Origin: Pholis gunnellus
Taxonomy: Eukaryota > Chordata > Actinopteri > Perciformes > Pholidae
Assembly: GCA_910591455.2 (NCBI GenBank)
Contig: OU342804.1
Location: 6,594,133 to 6,658,132 of the forward strand
Direction: 5' to 3'
DNA length: 64,000 bases
Of this stretch, positions 10,318-32,323 are shown piece by piece; position 1 is the first letter of the stretch; every line of letters starts with the position of its first letter. The translations under genes were made by a program, and so were the position numbers. The notes under the pieces were generated by a model. It was not told where the DNA came from. It was given only the letters and a program-made list of their open reading frames with translations, and did not search any database.

Positions 10318-13300
10318 ATGAGGGTCTTGCTACTGGTCGTGTTCGCGGCGTTAGCCCTCACCACCGACGCGCTTGTTCGGTAAGAATGTGGACTATATGT
10401 CTGTTGTTTAATGTGTTTGAGCCGAAAGGAACACGGTGTATGGGAACTAATGCTAAGCCATTAGCTGCTAGTTCGTCTGTGTCAGCGGGGACAGCCGGTC
10501 TCGTGACATATTTAAACTGCTTAGTTGTGCTGCGATCCCACCACTTCTCTGTTCATGGATCCTCACTTTAGTTTAAGGATTTATCCTGTTAAATGTGTAG
10601 CAAAACCAGCTTTATTGGACAAGTATGTGTGAAGCCAATGTGTTCAAACACACAGAAATAGACATGCAGCTACAAACAGGGTCAACACTGTTAAAACCTA
10701 AACATTTAACTGCTGTGTACAGATACAAGCTGTGACTTTTGAATACCATAAGACCGCAGTGCAATGGTTTCTGGACTACATATGTGGTTAACAGGTTGCT
10801 TTGTGTACATGCAGGTGTGTTTTAAATGTGACATTATTGTTGTATTTGCACTCTTTACTATTGTGTTCTGCTGCCGTGTGGCAGTTCCCCACTTGATCTA
10901 TAAAGTGCTGTTTCTAATTCTTTATCAATTAAAGCTTGAGACTGGAGTTGTGATAGAAGAACCAGTCAGTGGGGGAAGAAATGTATAATAATACTTAGTT
11001 CCTACCATTGTGGTGATGGTTGTTGGTTTATTTTACAGCCTTTGTTTTCTCTTGTGTGTCTTGTGTGATGTATAATGAGTCCAAACTTGAATGTGTGCTA
11101 GTGAAGGGAAATGAAGGGCGATGCTTCATCACACCTTTAACTGTTTCTTTCACATAACCAGTCCCCCCCCCCCCCCCCTTTAGTTCTTGTTCCAATGCTG
11201 GATGCTGATTGGTTGTTATTTAGCTGATTGTGACACTGATGAAGGCCTGATGTCTGCGTTTCCTCCTCTCTTTAATACCAGCTTATAGTTAAGAGGCACA
11301 CTCTGCATTTGTAATACTTTATAATAGTTTAAGACACTTTTCAGCTGCTGTAGATTTAATCTAATATCCAAACGTGTTTTTTTTGTTTTTGTGAGATGGC
11401 AGTCTAAGCTCCCGTAACTTGTATTGTGCATCGTTTCAGCCCTCGACTCTGCACATACATCATGTGCTAAAAATACAAAGCTTCCTCTGCTTCGTTTTAA
11501 AAGCCACAGGGTAGTAATCGTTGTGATCTCGTGTCTCCATCACATGATTTGTTGGTGTCAGTTTACAGACACTGCACGTTACACTATCTGCAGTATGACT
11601 CAGATGTCAATGGAAGTACTTTTAAAAAGGAGGTTTGCTCTTAGTTTAACTTTTAGATTTCTTCAGGGTGAAGCAGTGATTAAGCCGAATATTAGTTGAC
11701 TCTTCATGAACTCATTACAACTGATGTAAGTTCACTTTATTAGGTGGGTGGGTGAGACTAATGTCATGCAGCAGTCCTGTGATAAATCCTCCTCCATGAC
11801 TGTTCTGTGGAGCTGTTTTGATATAACTTTAGGATCATTTTAGAGACTGAATCACAGGTGTTTCTATTATTTTGTATATCAGTGAGGGTAGGATACATAG
11901 CAAACACTCTTTATAACACAATACAGTAGGACTGCACCTAACGATATTATTATTCTCAATTGTTTTCTTGATTAGTTGTTTAGTCAACTCAAATTTTCTA
12001 GACCAATCGGTTCAACAGCACAACAAACTGTAGGAGGTATTCCAGGACTGTTGCATTAAAGTGCATCGGGTTTAGCTCATTGTAGCGATTAAACTGACTG
12101 TGTTTTGAAAATATTGACGTAGTGGGGTCATTTCTGGTCACAGACGTTGTGTCATACTTTATGAACAGCACCTATAATATACTGCAACCCTCTGAGAGGT
12201 GCCGCTCTGCAGATAAGCATGAGGAATGTGGGTCAGGTCTGATCTGCAGCGCCACTAGTCGTGTTTATACTTCAGTTAAGCAGCTAATCAAACTCAAATT
12301 CCACTGCATCTGTCCAAAAATGGAAAGATTCAGAGATCTGGCTTTGTACTAAGTCCTAAATCTCCCTTCTGTGTTTCTTTTCAGAATTCCCTTAAAGAAA
12401 TTCCGTTCCATCAGACGTGAGCTGACCGACTCGGGGAAGACGGCCGAGCAGCTCCGGGCCGACCGGCCCTCCCTGAAGTACAACTTTGGCTTCCCCCCCG
12501 GTAACGGACCCACTCCAGAGGTCCTGAAGAACTACCTTGACGTAAGCATCACTCTCCAGACCGCTGACCTGTGGACCCTTAAAGTCTTCTTCCCTGGGGG
12601 GGGGGGGGGGGGGGGGGGGTGCTACAAAGGTCCTCTTGTGTTTCTACAAACGCAGCTTTTAACAGCTGATTCAGTGTTGATCTCTACGCCTCTTAAACAA
12701 AGTGTGTCACTTTATCAGGCTTTTTATCTTCAGTAATGACATGAGTCAGCCTCTCAAGATTACAGCCACATTGTTGAAAATCATTTTACGTCGTTATTCA
12801 TGATAGTGCAAATATTTTAGATAACCCTAAAGCTGACACAACACCGGCACTGTGCTCTCTCTCATTGATGTTTACGCTCTTCTGTCAGCAAGTCACATGA
12901 CACGATAACGCACAGAACGGGAAAGAAAAGGGTTTTATTTCTCTGTGGTGTCTTTTCCATAATGTTGGTATAACAATCTGAGCCCGTCTGTGGCAAAAAC
13001 TAGCACTTTTAGTGGAAATGTAAAATACAAAATCTAGACAAACGAAACCATCTAAAGCGCTACATACCACTGAGTAAGCGTTTCATTCTGTCATTTAAGC
13101 AAAGCACCGCCACAATAAATCTGGCAGCTCTCAAAAGTACTTTGTGTCCTGGATGACTCGACAAAACTCTGCAGTCTGGCGGTTTTGAGTTTTTTGACCA
13201 GAGTGACTTTCAGTCACAAGAAACGGAAGTTTGTTTCACTTCCTACGTTTGTTGCGTCATCGTTTGTTGCGTCACACAAACGGCAGCGAGTGATTTATTG

Positions 13301-16300
13301 TCGCGACTCTGTAATTATTTGACCTGCATCCTTCTGACATTCGCTGACACCAACAGCTGTGAGGCCTCTTCATCTTCAGCTTCATCAGATTGTCTGGACT
13401 CCACTGAGCTTTGAGAGACCTGGTTGTTGTTGTTGTCGTTGTTTTAATCTCTAGACTCTGATACGGGCTAAAGTGCAGTTTATTAACCGTAAGCTGGATC
13501 CTGACCTCATAAGTGAAGTATTTTTTAAATACAAATGGCTTTTTTTAGATTTATAAAAGAGTCTCAATATATAATTTTTAGATGAGAACATGAAGGTTAT
13601 TGAGTTACCTTCACGCTGCTAAAATATAAACAAAATGTTTAATAAACACAGTGGAGTCCAAAAATATGACTTTTAATTTGCACATTAAAATGTGAATGTT
13701 TTATTTGAGCAATAAAACGTCTTAAATTAACTACAACTGAATGGTCATTGGTGGTGATTGTGATCAGCACACAGCCGATCATATGAATGCTCATCATGGT
13801 TTCAACTATCGGTTTGCCTTTTATTTCAAAATAAAAGCACAATGTTCAAGATTACTTAATCAAAGATATACTTAAAAAAAAAACATTCCTCAAACTGTTA
13901 CTGTGTTAAACTAGAGTTTAAAATCCTACATCTGCAAGTTTTAAACAGTTTTCATGAATGAAAAGACCCCAAATGAACACTATAACTCGACTAGTTTATC
14001 ACTACATGCAAATTACTTTAACAGCATTTATTTTGGAGAGATTCTGTCCAAATCTTTTACGCGGTTGATGACTGTAATCGTGATCACTACACAACACTTT
14101 GTTTGTTTTCAGTTTTATCGTCTGCTGGTTGTGCTGAGCTTTATTTTTACAACAGACTATCTGTAGGAGAATAATCATTTATCTTGAGTTAGTGAAGCCA
14201 CTTCTGAACTAAAGCGTCCGGCTCAGTTTCTCTGCTGTCGGTAGAAATCCGCCATGATGGATTATCGTAATCTCTCTTCCTGAAAACACCAGATCAGCTC
14301 GAGGATTATGTGTTCTCCCACATGGATTTATTTACTTCTCCACTAAGCTTGTGAACGTCTTTGTTGTTTTCTCGTCCAGGCCCAGTATTACGGTGAGATC
14401 GGCCTGGGTACCCCTCCTCAGCTCTTCACCGTGGTGTTTGACACGGGTTCCTCCAACCTCTGGGTTCCCTCCGTTCACTGCTCCTTCACAGACATCGCCT
14501 GCTGTAAGTCCAACTCAAGTCCTCACAAACACACACACACACACTCCCCCGCGTGTTGGCTGTAAAATGACATTTCTTTACTTTTTCCTCCTTTTTCAAA
14601 GTGCTCCACCACAAATATAATTCTGCCAAGTCCAGCACCTACGTGAAGAACGGCACTGCCTTCGCCATCCAGTATGGAACGGGCAGTTTGTCGGGCTACC
14701 TCAGTCAGGACACGTGCACGGTGAGTTCACGTCTCAAACTGTAGTTTCAGACGCTCACGGATCAGATCAGCGCGAAAGAAAAAGGAAGCAAATAACAATA
14801 ACTTTTAGAGATCCTCCGAACATGATGACCGTTGATGCATCATATCTGCAGATGGAATGGTTTTGTTTGTTTATAGCAGCTGGTCTACAAAGCTCCAAAC
14901 CCCAAAATAATTTAACGCTCTGAAGTGTAAACCATCAAAACTTGTGTTATGCTTTCACTTTAAGTCATCTATAGTGATTTTTAATTTTCAATTCGAATGA
15001 TTAGGAAATAAAAGGTTATATTTTATTGTAAAAATAAATAAATCTTCTCATTAGTAGTTTATATTATAAGCTGCTTAGAGCTCGTGTTAGGAAGTTAAAC
15101 TGCTCATAATTCATCTAATATCTATTTTATATTAATGTGAAAACATCTTTCAAATAACTAGATTTGTTTAAGTTTGTGACCAAAAACTAAATTTTACGAG
15201 ATTACATGTGAACACATCATGATAACGTTCTAATTAACCATCGCCCAGTACTCATTCTTACTGAGCAGAGCCTGAACGCATCATGATGTCACTGAACTCC
15301 GTACATACCGCTAACGTTACTAGCGCTCCTCCTGTTGCTTTAAACACTGATTTGTTGTTTAAAATGTAACATTCGAGATCGATAGAGCGACTATAAAAGC
15401 ATTAATGCTGATGTCCTGATCAAATGTTTTTACTGAATATCATCCAATAACTAACTTTACTTCACACTGTGATGGTTAAACTGTAATTAATCCGTACAGA
15501 CTACGTCCGTCACACCACTAGTTTCAGAGGAGTTTTACTTGATTAACCTCGTTTTATTTATTTTATTATTGCTGTTCTAGATCGGAGCCCTTTCGGTGGA
15601 TAAGCAGCTTTTTGGTGAAGCCATCAATCAGCCCGGCATCGCCTTCATCGCCGCCAAGTTCGACGGCATCCTCGGCATGGCCTACCCACGCATCTCCGTG
15701 GACGGGGTGGCGCCGGTCTTTGACAACATCATGAGCCAGAAGAAGGTGGAGAAGAACGTCTTCTCCTTCTACCTGAACAGGTGGGGGAACCGACCATTAT
15801 AAAGTCTTATTACCTGCTGCCGTTCAGTCTGTTTCTGTAGGAAGCAAAGTCAATTCTCTGCTGCAGGAACTAAACCATAGTGTGACCTGCCGGATACTAG
15901 AGACTCATTTATGTGCTGTTTGGAGGCGGGTGAAGTTGTTTGTGTTGTTCTGATTCTGCGCTGGTCCTGGGACCCTGTTTGGCCGGCACAATTACATTAT
16001 TACATCTGCCTCATCAATCACCATCGACTGCCAGCAACTCTGTTCCAGCGGTCAGTTCATGTTTAAGTTTCTGCAAACGTTCAGTTTAAAAGCCGTCTTT
16101 TCCTGCAGCAACGCTCTGACCGACCACAGCTGAGACCAGCGGGCTGTAGATAAGGACGCGTTACAGATGGAGCCTTCTCACTAATGTGACATCAGAGAAC
16201 AAATAACACGTTGTTCCTCTTCTGAATGTAGTCTTCCAATATTCTTCTTAATGCTCGATTCCTTTGCATCTCCGTTTGAGCTATTTTAAGAGAAACTATA

Positions 16301-18826
16301 CAAACTAAAAAAAAAAAACCTTATTTCAGTTGATTCGTGACATTAATGTCAGTTTATGGCCATGATCTCATTCTGTATGTTTATATTAACATTGGGTGAA
16401 CAATAGAGGAATATGAATAGTTTTATTCCTGTATACTTCAGTCTCAGAGCGCTCGGCAACTGTTTTCTGCAACGAAGTTAAAGAGACGGATGATCTGTTG
16501 GTGGAATAAATATTGGACACAAATGCACGACTACATATGAATCTACTGGATGTTTAAATAAAACTGTTTTCTGCTTTTTGGCGCTTGCAGTGAGGACATG
16601 TGTTGTACTGGGACGCATGTAGCACTTTTCTTGAAAGAAATCGGTTGACAAAGTCCAATGTAATGGAACACAAACTGTTGCATTGTGGTTACAGATGTTT
16701 CAGAAACTGTTATTTGACTACAAAAGAAGCTATCAGCATGTCTTGACACCACAAGGGTTAAATGAGAAACGACTTTATTGTAACTTGTTTAAACATTTGA
16801 ATCCGCTGAAGTTGATCCGGATGTTTTTACGTCTGTGGTGACGAAGTTTTAACTTCCCGTCTTCTCTCTCTGGTCAGGAACCCGGACACCGAGCCCGGTG
16901 GTGAGCTGCTGCTCGGAGGAACCGACCCCAAATACTACACCGGGGACTTCAGCTACGTCAACGTCACCCGCCAGGCGTACTGGCAGATCCACATGGACGG
17001 GTGAGAGCTCCAACATTACACTTTAAACGAGGATTAGAGTTTATTTCATCGGTGACATTAAGATCTCTTTTCCAAGAGACCTGAGAACCAGAAGCATTCA
17101 AAAGAAAACAATCAGCAAAACAGAAGAAGGGCATCACACACACAAACATTAAGAGTGTAGGACTCTAGTTTGAGGGCAGTGAACATGTCATTCCATTTAA
17201 AAGGTGTTTAGGACCAGAAACCAGTTCTGCCAGCATTCATAAGGGATCAAGGCAGCAAACTCCGGTTCTGACTAGTATAGCCAATACTGAAGTGTCTTAA
17301 AGCTGCATTCTCTCTAATGTCCACCAGGGGGCGACTCCTCTGGTTGTATAGAAGTCTATGAGAAAATGACTCTACTTCTCTCTTGATTTATTACCTCAGT
17401 AAACATGAGTTTATGGTCTCAATCTCTAGTTTGAAGTCTTCTTCAATACAGCATGATGTTCATTTCGTAAATTATGGTCCATTTAGAGTCTAACAGACCA
17501 TAATCTTAACTGTTCCAGGATGGCGGTGGGCAGCCAGCTGAGCCTGTGTAAGGACGGCTGTGAGGCCATCGTGGACACAGGGACGTCTCTGATCACCGGC
17601 CCCGCTGTGGAGGTCAAGGCCCTGCAGAAGGCCATCGGCGCCATTCCGCTCATCCAGGGAGAGGTGAGACCAGCGACTTCTAAAAGGACTGACTAGTATT
17701 GTCCCGGTCTCAAAGCCTGATGCTCTTCTTCTCCTGAGCCATAGAGCTCCATTTAAAAACACAGCAGTGAACCATTGAAGTGGGAGAAAAATACGTTTCT
17801 TTTTTTGTATTGGCTTTGTTCACAATTAGAAATATAGAATAACATTAGCCTGATCTGTTACAACACATGTTATAACATATTTGCCTAATGACCTTTTGCG
17901 TAACATTTATTGGGAATAAATAAAAACAGACTTGCCGAGTCTTGGGTAACTTTTTTTGCAGAATTTATGGCGATTTCTTTGCTTTTCTTCCTTTGACCGA
18001 GATTGATACTCTAAATATCTTTTGGGGTTTTAATTATTGGACAAAACGAGCAACTCTGACGACAATGTGTGACCATTTAACGACCCTTTTATAGACCAAA
18101 CAGTTAATTGAGAAACATGTTTTTGTTGCTGCTCAGTGAAGGTCTTGTTACGTGTGTTGAAGTAATAACGGCGCCGTTCAAGAAGTAGTTTAAGTTTTTA
18201 TTGTATTAGGGTTCATTTAATCTAATTAGTAACAGGTTTCACTACATTAATTTTTGGTGGTCTATGTCACATTTCCTTTTTTTTTTTTTTTTAGTACATT
18301 AACATAACTTTGTGTTCTGGTCGTTTCAGTACATGGTGAGCTGTGACAAGGTCCCAACGCTGCCCGTCATCACCTTCAACATTGGCGGCAAACCCTACTC
18401 TCTGACCGGAGAGCAGTACGTTCTCAAGGTGAGACTTCCTGTCAGACGGGTGATGTTTATCCTCCAGCAGGGGGCGACGGAGAGGCGGCTCCTTCAGCAA
18501 CAATAGACACTGTGTGGACTGAGTGTTGCATCATGAAAAACTAAACAAGTGCAGCTTTGTTCCACTTTGCTGAGCTGGTTTGTTGTCTGAGGAGTGATTA
18601 CACATTCCTCTCTGTTTATTTAAGAACGTCTCTGACTGTCTTTCTCCTTCTTGTTATTGTCCAGGTGAGTCAGGCTGGAAAGACCATTTGTCTGAGCGGC
18701 TTCATGGGTCTGGACATCCCTGCCCCCGCCGGGCCCCTGTGGATTCTGGGAGATGTGTTCATCGGGCCGCACTACACCGTCTTCGACCGGGACAACAACA
18801 GGGTGGGCTTCGCCACGGCCAAGTGA
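10318..18826 (+). CDS. ctsd: Cathepsin D, lysosomal aspartic protease (9 exons, 396 aa)
   Basis: Pepsin-family (A1) endopeptidase of the lysosome. Exons by splice signals and phase: 10318-10379, 12385-12541, 14380-14503, 14602-14720, 15581-15780, 16878-17000, 17519-17663, 18330-18428, 18665-18826; the frame is intact to TGA. Residues 1-18 (MRVLLLVVFAALALTTDA) are a signal peptide. A basic propeptide (LKKFRSIRREL) follows, and the mature enzyme starts near residue 74. Catalytic aspartates are D94 (FDTGSSNLWVPS) and D281 (VDTGTSLITGP). The flap tyrosine is in IQYGTGS. Sequons N131-GT and N249-VT match the two glycosylation sites of mammalian cathepsin D. The length is typical for fish. The insertion loop cut to make light and heavy chains in mammals is missing (QDTCTIGALSVDKQLFGEA), so a single-chain enzyme is likely. 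Exon 7 is preceded by a dispersed repeat. The start is chosen for its signal peptide. The 3' end faces the cadherin gene. Confidence 0.97.
10380..12384 (+). other. ctsd: ctsd intron 1
   Basis: GTAAGA donor and TTTTCAG acceptor. Contains a run of 16 C at 11163-11178. No nested exon recognised; otherwise mostly unique-looking AT-rich sequence. Confidence 0.8.
12596..12619. repeat. Poly(G) run of 24
   Basis: Uninterrupted G tract in ctsd intron 2, starting 54 nt past the exon 2 donor on the sense strand. Confidence 0.95.
12620..14379 (+). other. ctsd: ctsd intron 2, remainder
   Basis: AT-rich with no exon or clear dispersed repeat recognised. It ends with the CTCGTCCAG acceptor of exon 3. Confidence 0.6.
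14721..15580 (+). other. ctsd: ctsd intron 4
   Basis: GTGAGT donor, TGTTCTAG acceptor. AT-rich; I see no coding or structured element in it. Confidence 0.7.
15781..16877 (+). other. ctsd: ctsd intron 5
   Basis: GTGGGG donor, CTCTGGTCAG acceptor. No exon recognised. Confidence 0.7.
17251..17503 (+). repeat. Dispersed repeat family A, copy 4, abutting ctsd exon 7
   Basis: In ctsd intron 6, sense orientation. It contains CCACCAGGGGGCGAC at 17321-17335 and ends with AACAGACCATAA, 15 nt before exon 7 (17519). Where every other copy that covers this site reads GAGTCAAACAG, this one reads GAGTCTAACAG, giving a CTAAC branch-point match with the branch A at 17493, 26 nt upstream of the exon. Confidence 0.85.
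17664..18329 (+). other. ctsd: ctsd intron 7
   Basis: GTGAGA donor, TCGTTTCAG acceptor. The stretch 18020-18115 resembles a fish dispersed repeat also seen near 63440-63560 (TTTGGGGTTTTAATTATTGG, ACAAAACGAGCAA); similarity was judged by eye. Confidence 0.5.
18464..18478 (+). promoter_or_regulatory. CTCF-like motif in ctsd intron 8
   Basis: CCAGCAGGGGGCGAC matches the vertebrate CTCF core (CCASYAGRKGGCRS) and lies outside any copy of repeat family A. Binding is not shown by sequence alone. Confidence 0.35.
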
Positions 18827-19154
18827 GAGCGCATCCTGCGCTGGAGGCACATGTTTAAATGCAACGCTTTACGAAAACCACAAATCTGAGCTGCACACTT
18901 TTTCTGTTGCTTCGCAATTGAACAGTAATTAGCAATAGTGTGTGTAGAGCCTAAACGCACTGATCACAATAATGTGTACGATTTCCAGCCGAGTGTGTGA
19001 AAGATTTGTGATTTGATATGTTGTGTGACGGGGTGAACATTTTAAACCAAGTGATCTTTTTTCTTTTTTTAAATCAGGGATTTTAATTTACATTTTAGGA
19101 GGACGTTGTTCCTCTTCTACTGACTGTGAGATGTATCTTGATGTGATTGGCCTG

Positions 19155-19160
19155 AATAAA
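19155..19160 (+). terminator. ctsd: ctsd polyadenylation signal
   Basis: AATAAA 329 nt after the ctsd stop codon, the first canonical hexamer on the sense strand, followed by a T-rich stretch. It gives a 3'UTR of about 350 nt. Confidence 0.65.
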
Positions 19161-19179
19161 CCGTTTTTAAATGAAGCAG

Positions 19180-20826
19180 TGACGCGTCTTGTTAATTAAT
19201 TGCTCCTCTTCGATGGTGAAAACTTGCCTAAGAGTACTAAACATGTCACTGGCTATTACTTCATAATTAGTCTACAGAAATGAGAGTGGTATTAATCCTT
19301 TCTGCAATAATGTGAATGCAAACATTTCCCAAAAGACCGAACTCTTCCTTTTTTAAATATCAGACTTTTTTTAAAAGTGAAACTTTAGATTTACCAGCGA
19401 GGCGATCCCAAGACTCAACAAATCCTTCAAACTTTATTATTCTCTTCAATCACTTAAATGTACAAAAAGTCAACTGTACATTAACCAAAGATTCATCCAT
19501 AAAAAGTTATTTCACTTGACGTTCTCAATAAAAACAGTCCACATAAGAACGTCCCCTCAGCTGTTTAGTATTCAGTAGCTAAAGTTTGTCTTCACATGAT
19601 GATCACTATAAAATCCGGTTTAGTAAATCTTCATCACAGCACCGCAGTGACCTCGTTCACCGCAGACAAATCTCTCCTCTGGGTTTGGCCTTTTATTGCT
19701 GACTCATGTTATCAGCTGACTTCCTGATCTGACTGGAAGTGAATACAAAATCTATTGTGGTGGTTTAATATCCATTGAATATATATATAACCCTATACTG
19801 TAAATGTCTGTAAAATTCACTTTATAAACGCACATAAAATGACCAGATGTGAATTAAATACCTCACAAATTAATGCAAAAAATCCAGTAGATCCAACATT
19901 ATAATAACCACTTTCTAATAAGGCATCCTTAAGAAACATAAATACTATTATAATGGGTTTATTAATGGTTAATAAATCCTTTACTAACGCTTTATAGATC
20001 AAATATGAGTCGTTAACGTCTGCTTTAGGCTCCAATTAATCATTTGACCTCTGACCTTCTGGACTAATATCCATTCATTTTAACTTAACATTTAAAGCTT
20101 TAGACAGAGTTCTGATAATAATCTAATTAGTAACTCACCTTGCATGATAGAGGGAGTAGTTCAACTTAGTTGTTTTGATCAATGACAAGTACTTTATAAA
20201 GCGTTAAATGATTCGTTAACTAATAGACCATAACATTTATATTTTATCGAGAAAATGATCTGCAGATTAATTGATAATGAAAAGTTAGTTTCAGCCCTAA
20301 CTACAACATATAAACCCTTTTTATTGTAATTGATGCCTTATTAGAAAGTGATTTTGCAACATTGCCCTCAGCTCACTTTATTACAACTTGGATGTTATTT
20401 TAGTAGTTTAGACCTTCGTTTCTATCCGTTATGAGAACATTGTACTCATCGAACTTACTGCTGACATCTGGAAACATGAGGACATTTCTACAAAGAAGTC
20501 AAGATGTAAACAAACCAGCAGTTCAACCAGTTTATCTAAATCCAAAGGTTCCAAGTACGCGTTCGTTTTGTGTAGTAAGGAGACTGCCGGCGTTTCTAAG
20601 TATATGTTTTAAGCATTTCATGAAGCTTGGATCTTTCTTCTGAGATACTCACAGCAGAAAATAAATACTTTTTGGACCTTTGAATGTGTTCTTGAGGTTT
20701 GGCAGTTATCCAGAGATGTTGGACGTGTCATCCTGGACCGCTGAGACCTCCCTGTCGCAGGCTGTCGTCTCCAAAACAAGAAAACAAACAGCTCAGGTTC
20801 ATTCTCTGACCTCTGACCTCCTGCCG
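19180..20826. other. Convergent intergenic spacer between ctsd and the cadherin gene
   Basis: The 3' ends of both neighbours point into this spacer. About 19800-20350 is a dispersed repeat (TGGGTTTATTAATGGTTAAT, TTTATAAAGCGTTAAATGA, ATGCCTTATTAGAAAGTG). TTTATT at 20377-20382 is AATAAA on the minus strand and is the nearest polyadenylation signal for the cadherin gene, implying a 3'UTR of about 450 nt. Confidence 0.5.
20377..20382 (-). terminator. cdhr5: Candidate polyadenylation signal of the cadherin gene
   Basis: AATAAA on the minus strand, the first hexamer downstream of the stop at 20827. No transcript evidence. Confidence 0.4.
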
Positions 20827-30492
<9,666 letters not shown>

Positions 30493-32122
30493 GTCCTGAT
30501 TTCAAAAGGCACCAGCGAATGAAGTCCCGAAAGGAGGATGAGGAGCCCGTGGTACCAGCTGGTACTCGTCCACATAATGCCCCGTCTGTGCTGCCCGGCG
30601 AGTGGGAGTCGACTACAGTCGCAATGTTTGTGACTTCATCTTACGGGCACATATTGCATTAAGCGCCTGCCAGCAGAGGACTCGCAGCCTCCTACTAAAA
30701 TACTTGCATCTGTTTTAGCTGGACGGGTCATTCTGTATTGGTGGCCCTGATGCATTCTGAGAGGAGTCCAGCAGAGGAATGTTGGCAGCTGAAAACATTT
30801 CTCACATGGATGAAAACGCTTCAGGTTTCAAGGTGTACATAAATACATATACGTGTCCTCTTACACCTCGCTGAGCTTCTGGTGGATCAAACTAATGTTT
30901 GCAGCCAAACACAGTTCAGATACCAAATACATTAGGCCACTTTTTTGTGTGTGTAAAATGTCTCACATCTAGAATATTTCCATTAGATGTGTCGGTGCAG
31001 CCTTAAAAACAGTCTTTGGTTTCAATATGTCTCTCATTGTAAACATCAAATAGCTTCAATGAAGAGCTGGAACACAAGGTTATATAATATGTAAGATAGT
31101 GTCAGACATGGGTGGAGTAAGATTAGAACAAGATTAAATCTGCTTAACAGGACTGACTAAACTAGAAACATAAACTGAACAATGTGAATGTAACTAAAAC
31201 AAGAAAAATATGTATATCAATTGCCTCCATTAGGCTCTCAACATGGCGGCGGCTAGAAGCTAACAATGCTAACAATGGAAACAACAGTAAAAGGGCTGAA
31301 AGTGTTTTTTTCTGGGGACAAACTTTTTAAATGTGATAAACCATTGAGACCCGATTCACAATAGGCCTTGTGTATAAGTCATACGAAGAGCAAATTTGTG
31401 CAAAAATGAACGTTCCCAACCATTTTTTATTGGCATTTTTCCTCATTATCTTGAATAAATCACAACTTTGTTTTATGCATGTGTTATTGAAAACACATAA
31501 TTATCTTAAATACTTTATAGCCAATAGATGCATTTAGGTGGAGTTAACATTCTCATTCTTTTAATTTCCTCTCATCATTAAATTCAATGTAGGCTACAAT
31601 AATCAGAACCTCCTGCAGATATAAATGTTAAAGGTGCTTTACGGGAGATTGGGAGCATTTCTGTTGCCTCTTAACGGCTCTCAACATGGCGAGAGCTGAG
31701 CCCCCTACAGTGACTGGCTGTTTTAGGAAATGACTGATAACTGATATGGTAAAAATTAAACTATATATTTGTGAGTCTTTTCTTAAAGATTTACATCTTC
31801 AGTAGGAACCAATGGGCTTGGAGCTGAGAGCCACAGACAGGAAGTCAGACAGCATTGAGAGACGGACTGACACTTTTGTTGGTTTCAGTCTTTTTCTGGG
31901 ATTTGTTGACGATAAGGAAACAGCCTTCTCCTCCATGTTGTCAGTGATGGGCGACTCTGATTGGCCGGTAAACAAACACTAAAGGGTCAGAGATGTTTTC
32001 CTCTCCCTCAGTAATAATGACACAAAGTTACACTGGAACAAACTGGGACTCATAACGGCGTCACGTGTGGACAAGGAACCACTGTGCACACACACCAGGC
32101 TGACATACATGGCACTAAGTAC

Positions 32123-32154
<32 letters not shown>

Positions 32155-32248
32155 CTCCTCTGTGTGGGAACAACGAGCTCACAGTGTCATGTTGTTACAT
32201 GAAGCTCATGCTTATGTTTCCATGCAGAGATGCTCCTCACTAACACTG

Positions 32249-32250
<2 letters not shown>

Positions 32251-32322
<72 letters not shown>
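32251..32322. repeat. (CA)36 microsatellite
   Basis: 72 bp of perfect CA; a shorter one lies at 32125-32152. Confidence 0.95.
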
Positions 32323-32323
<1 letters not shown>

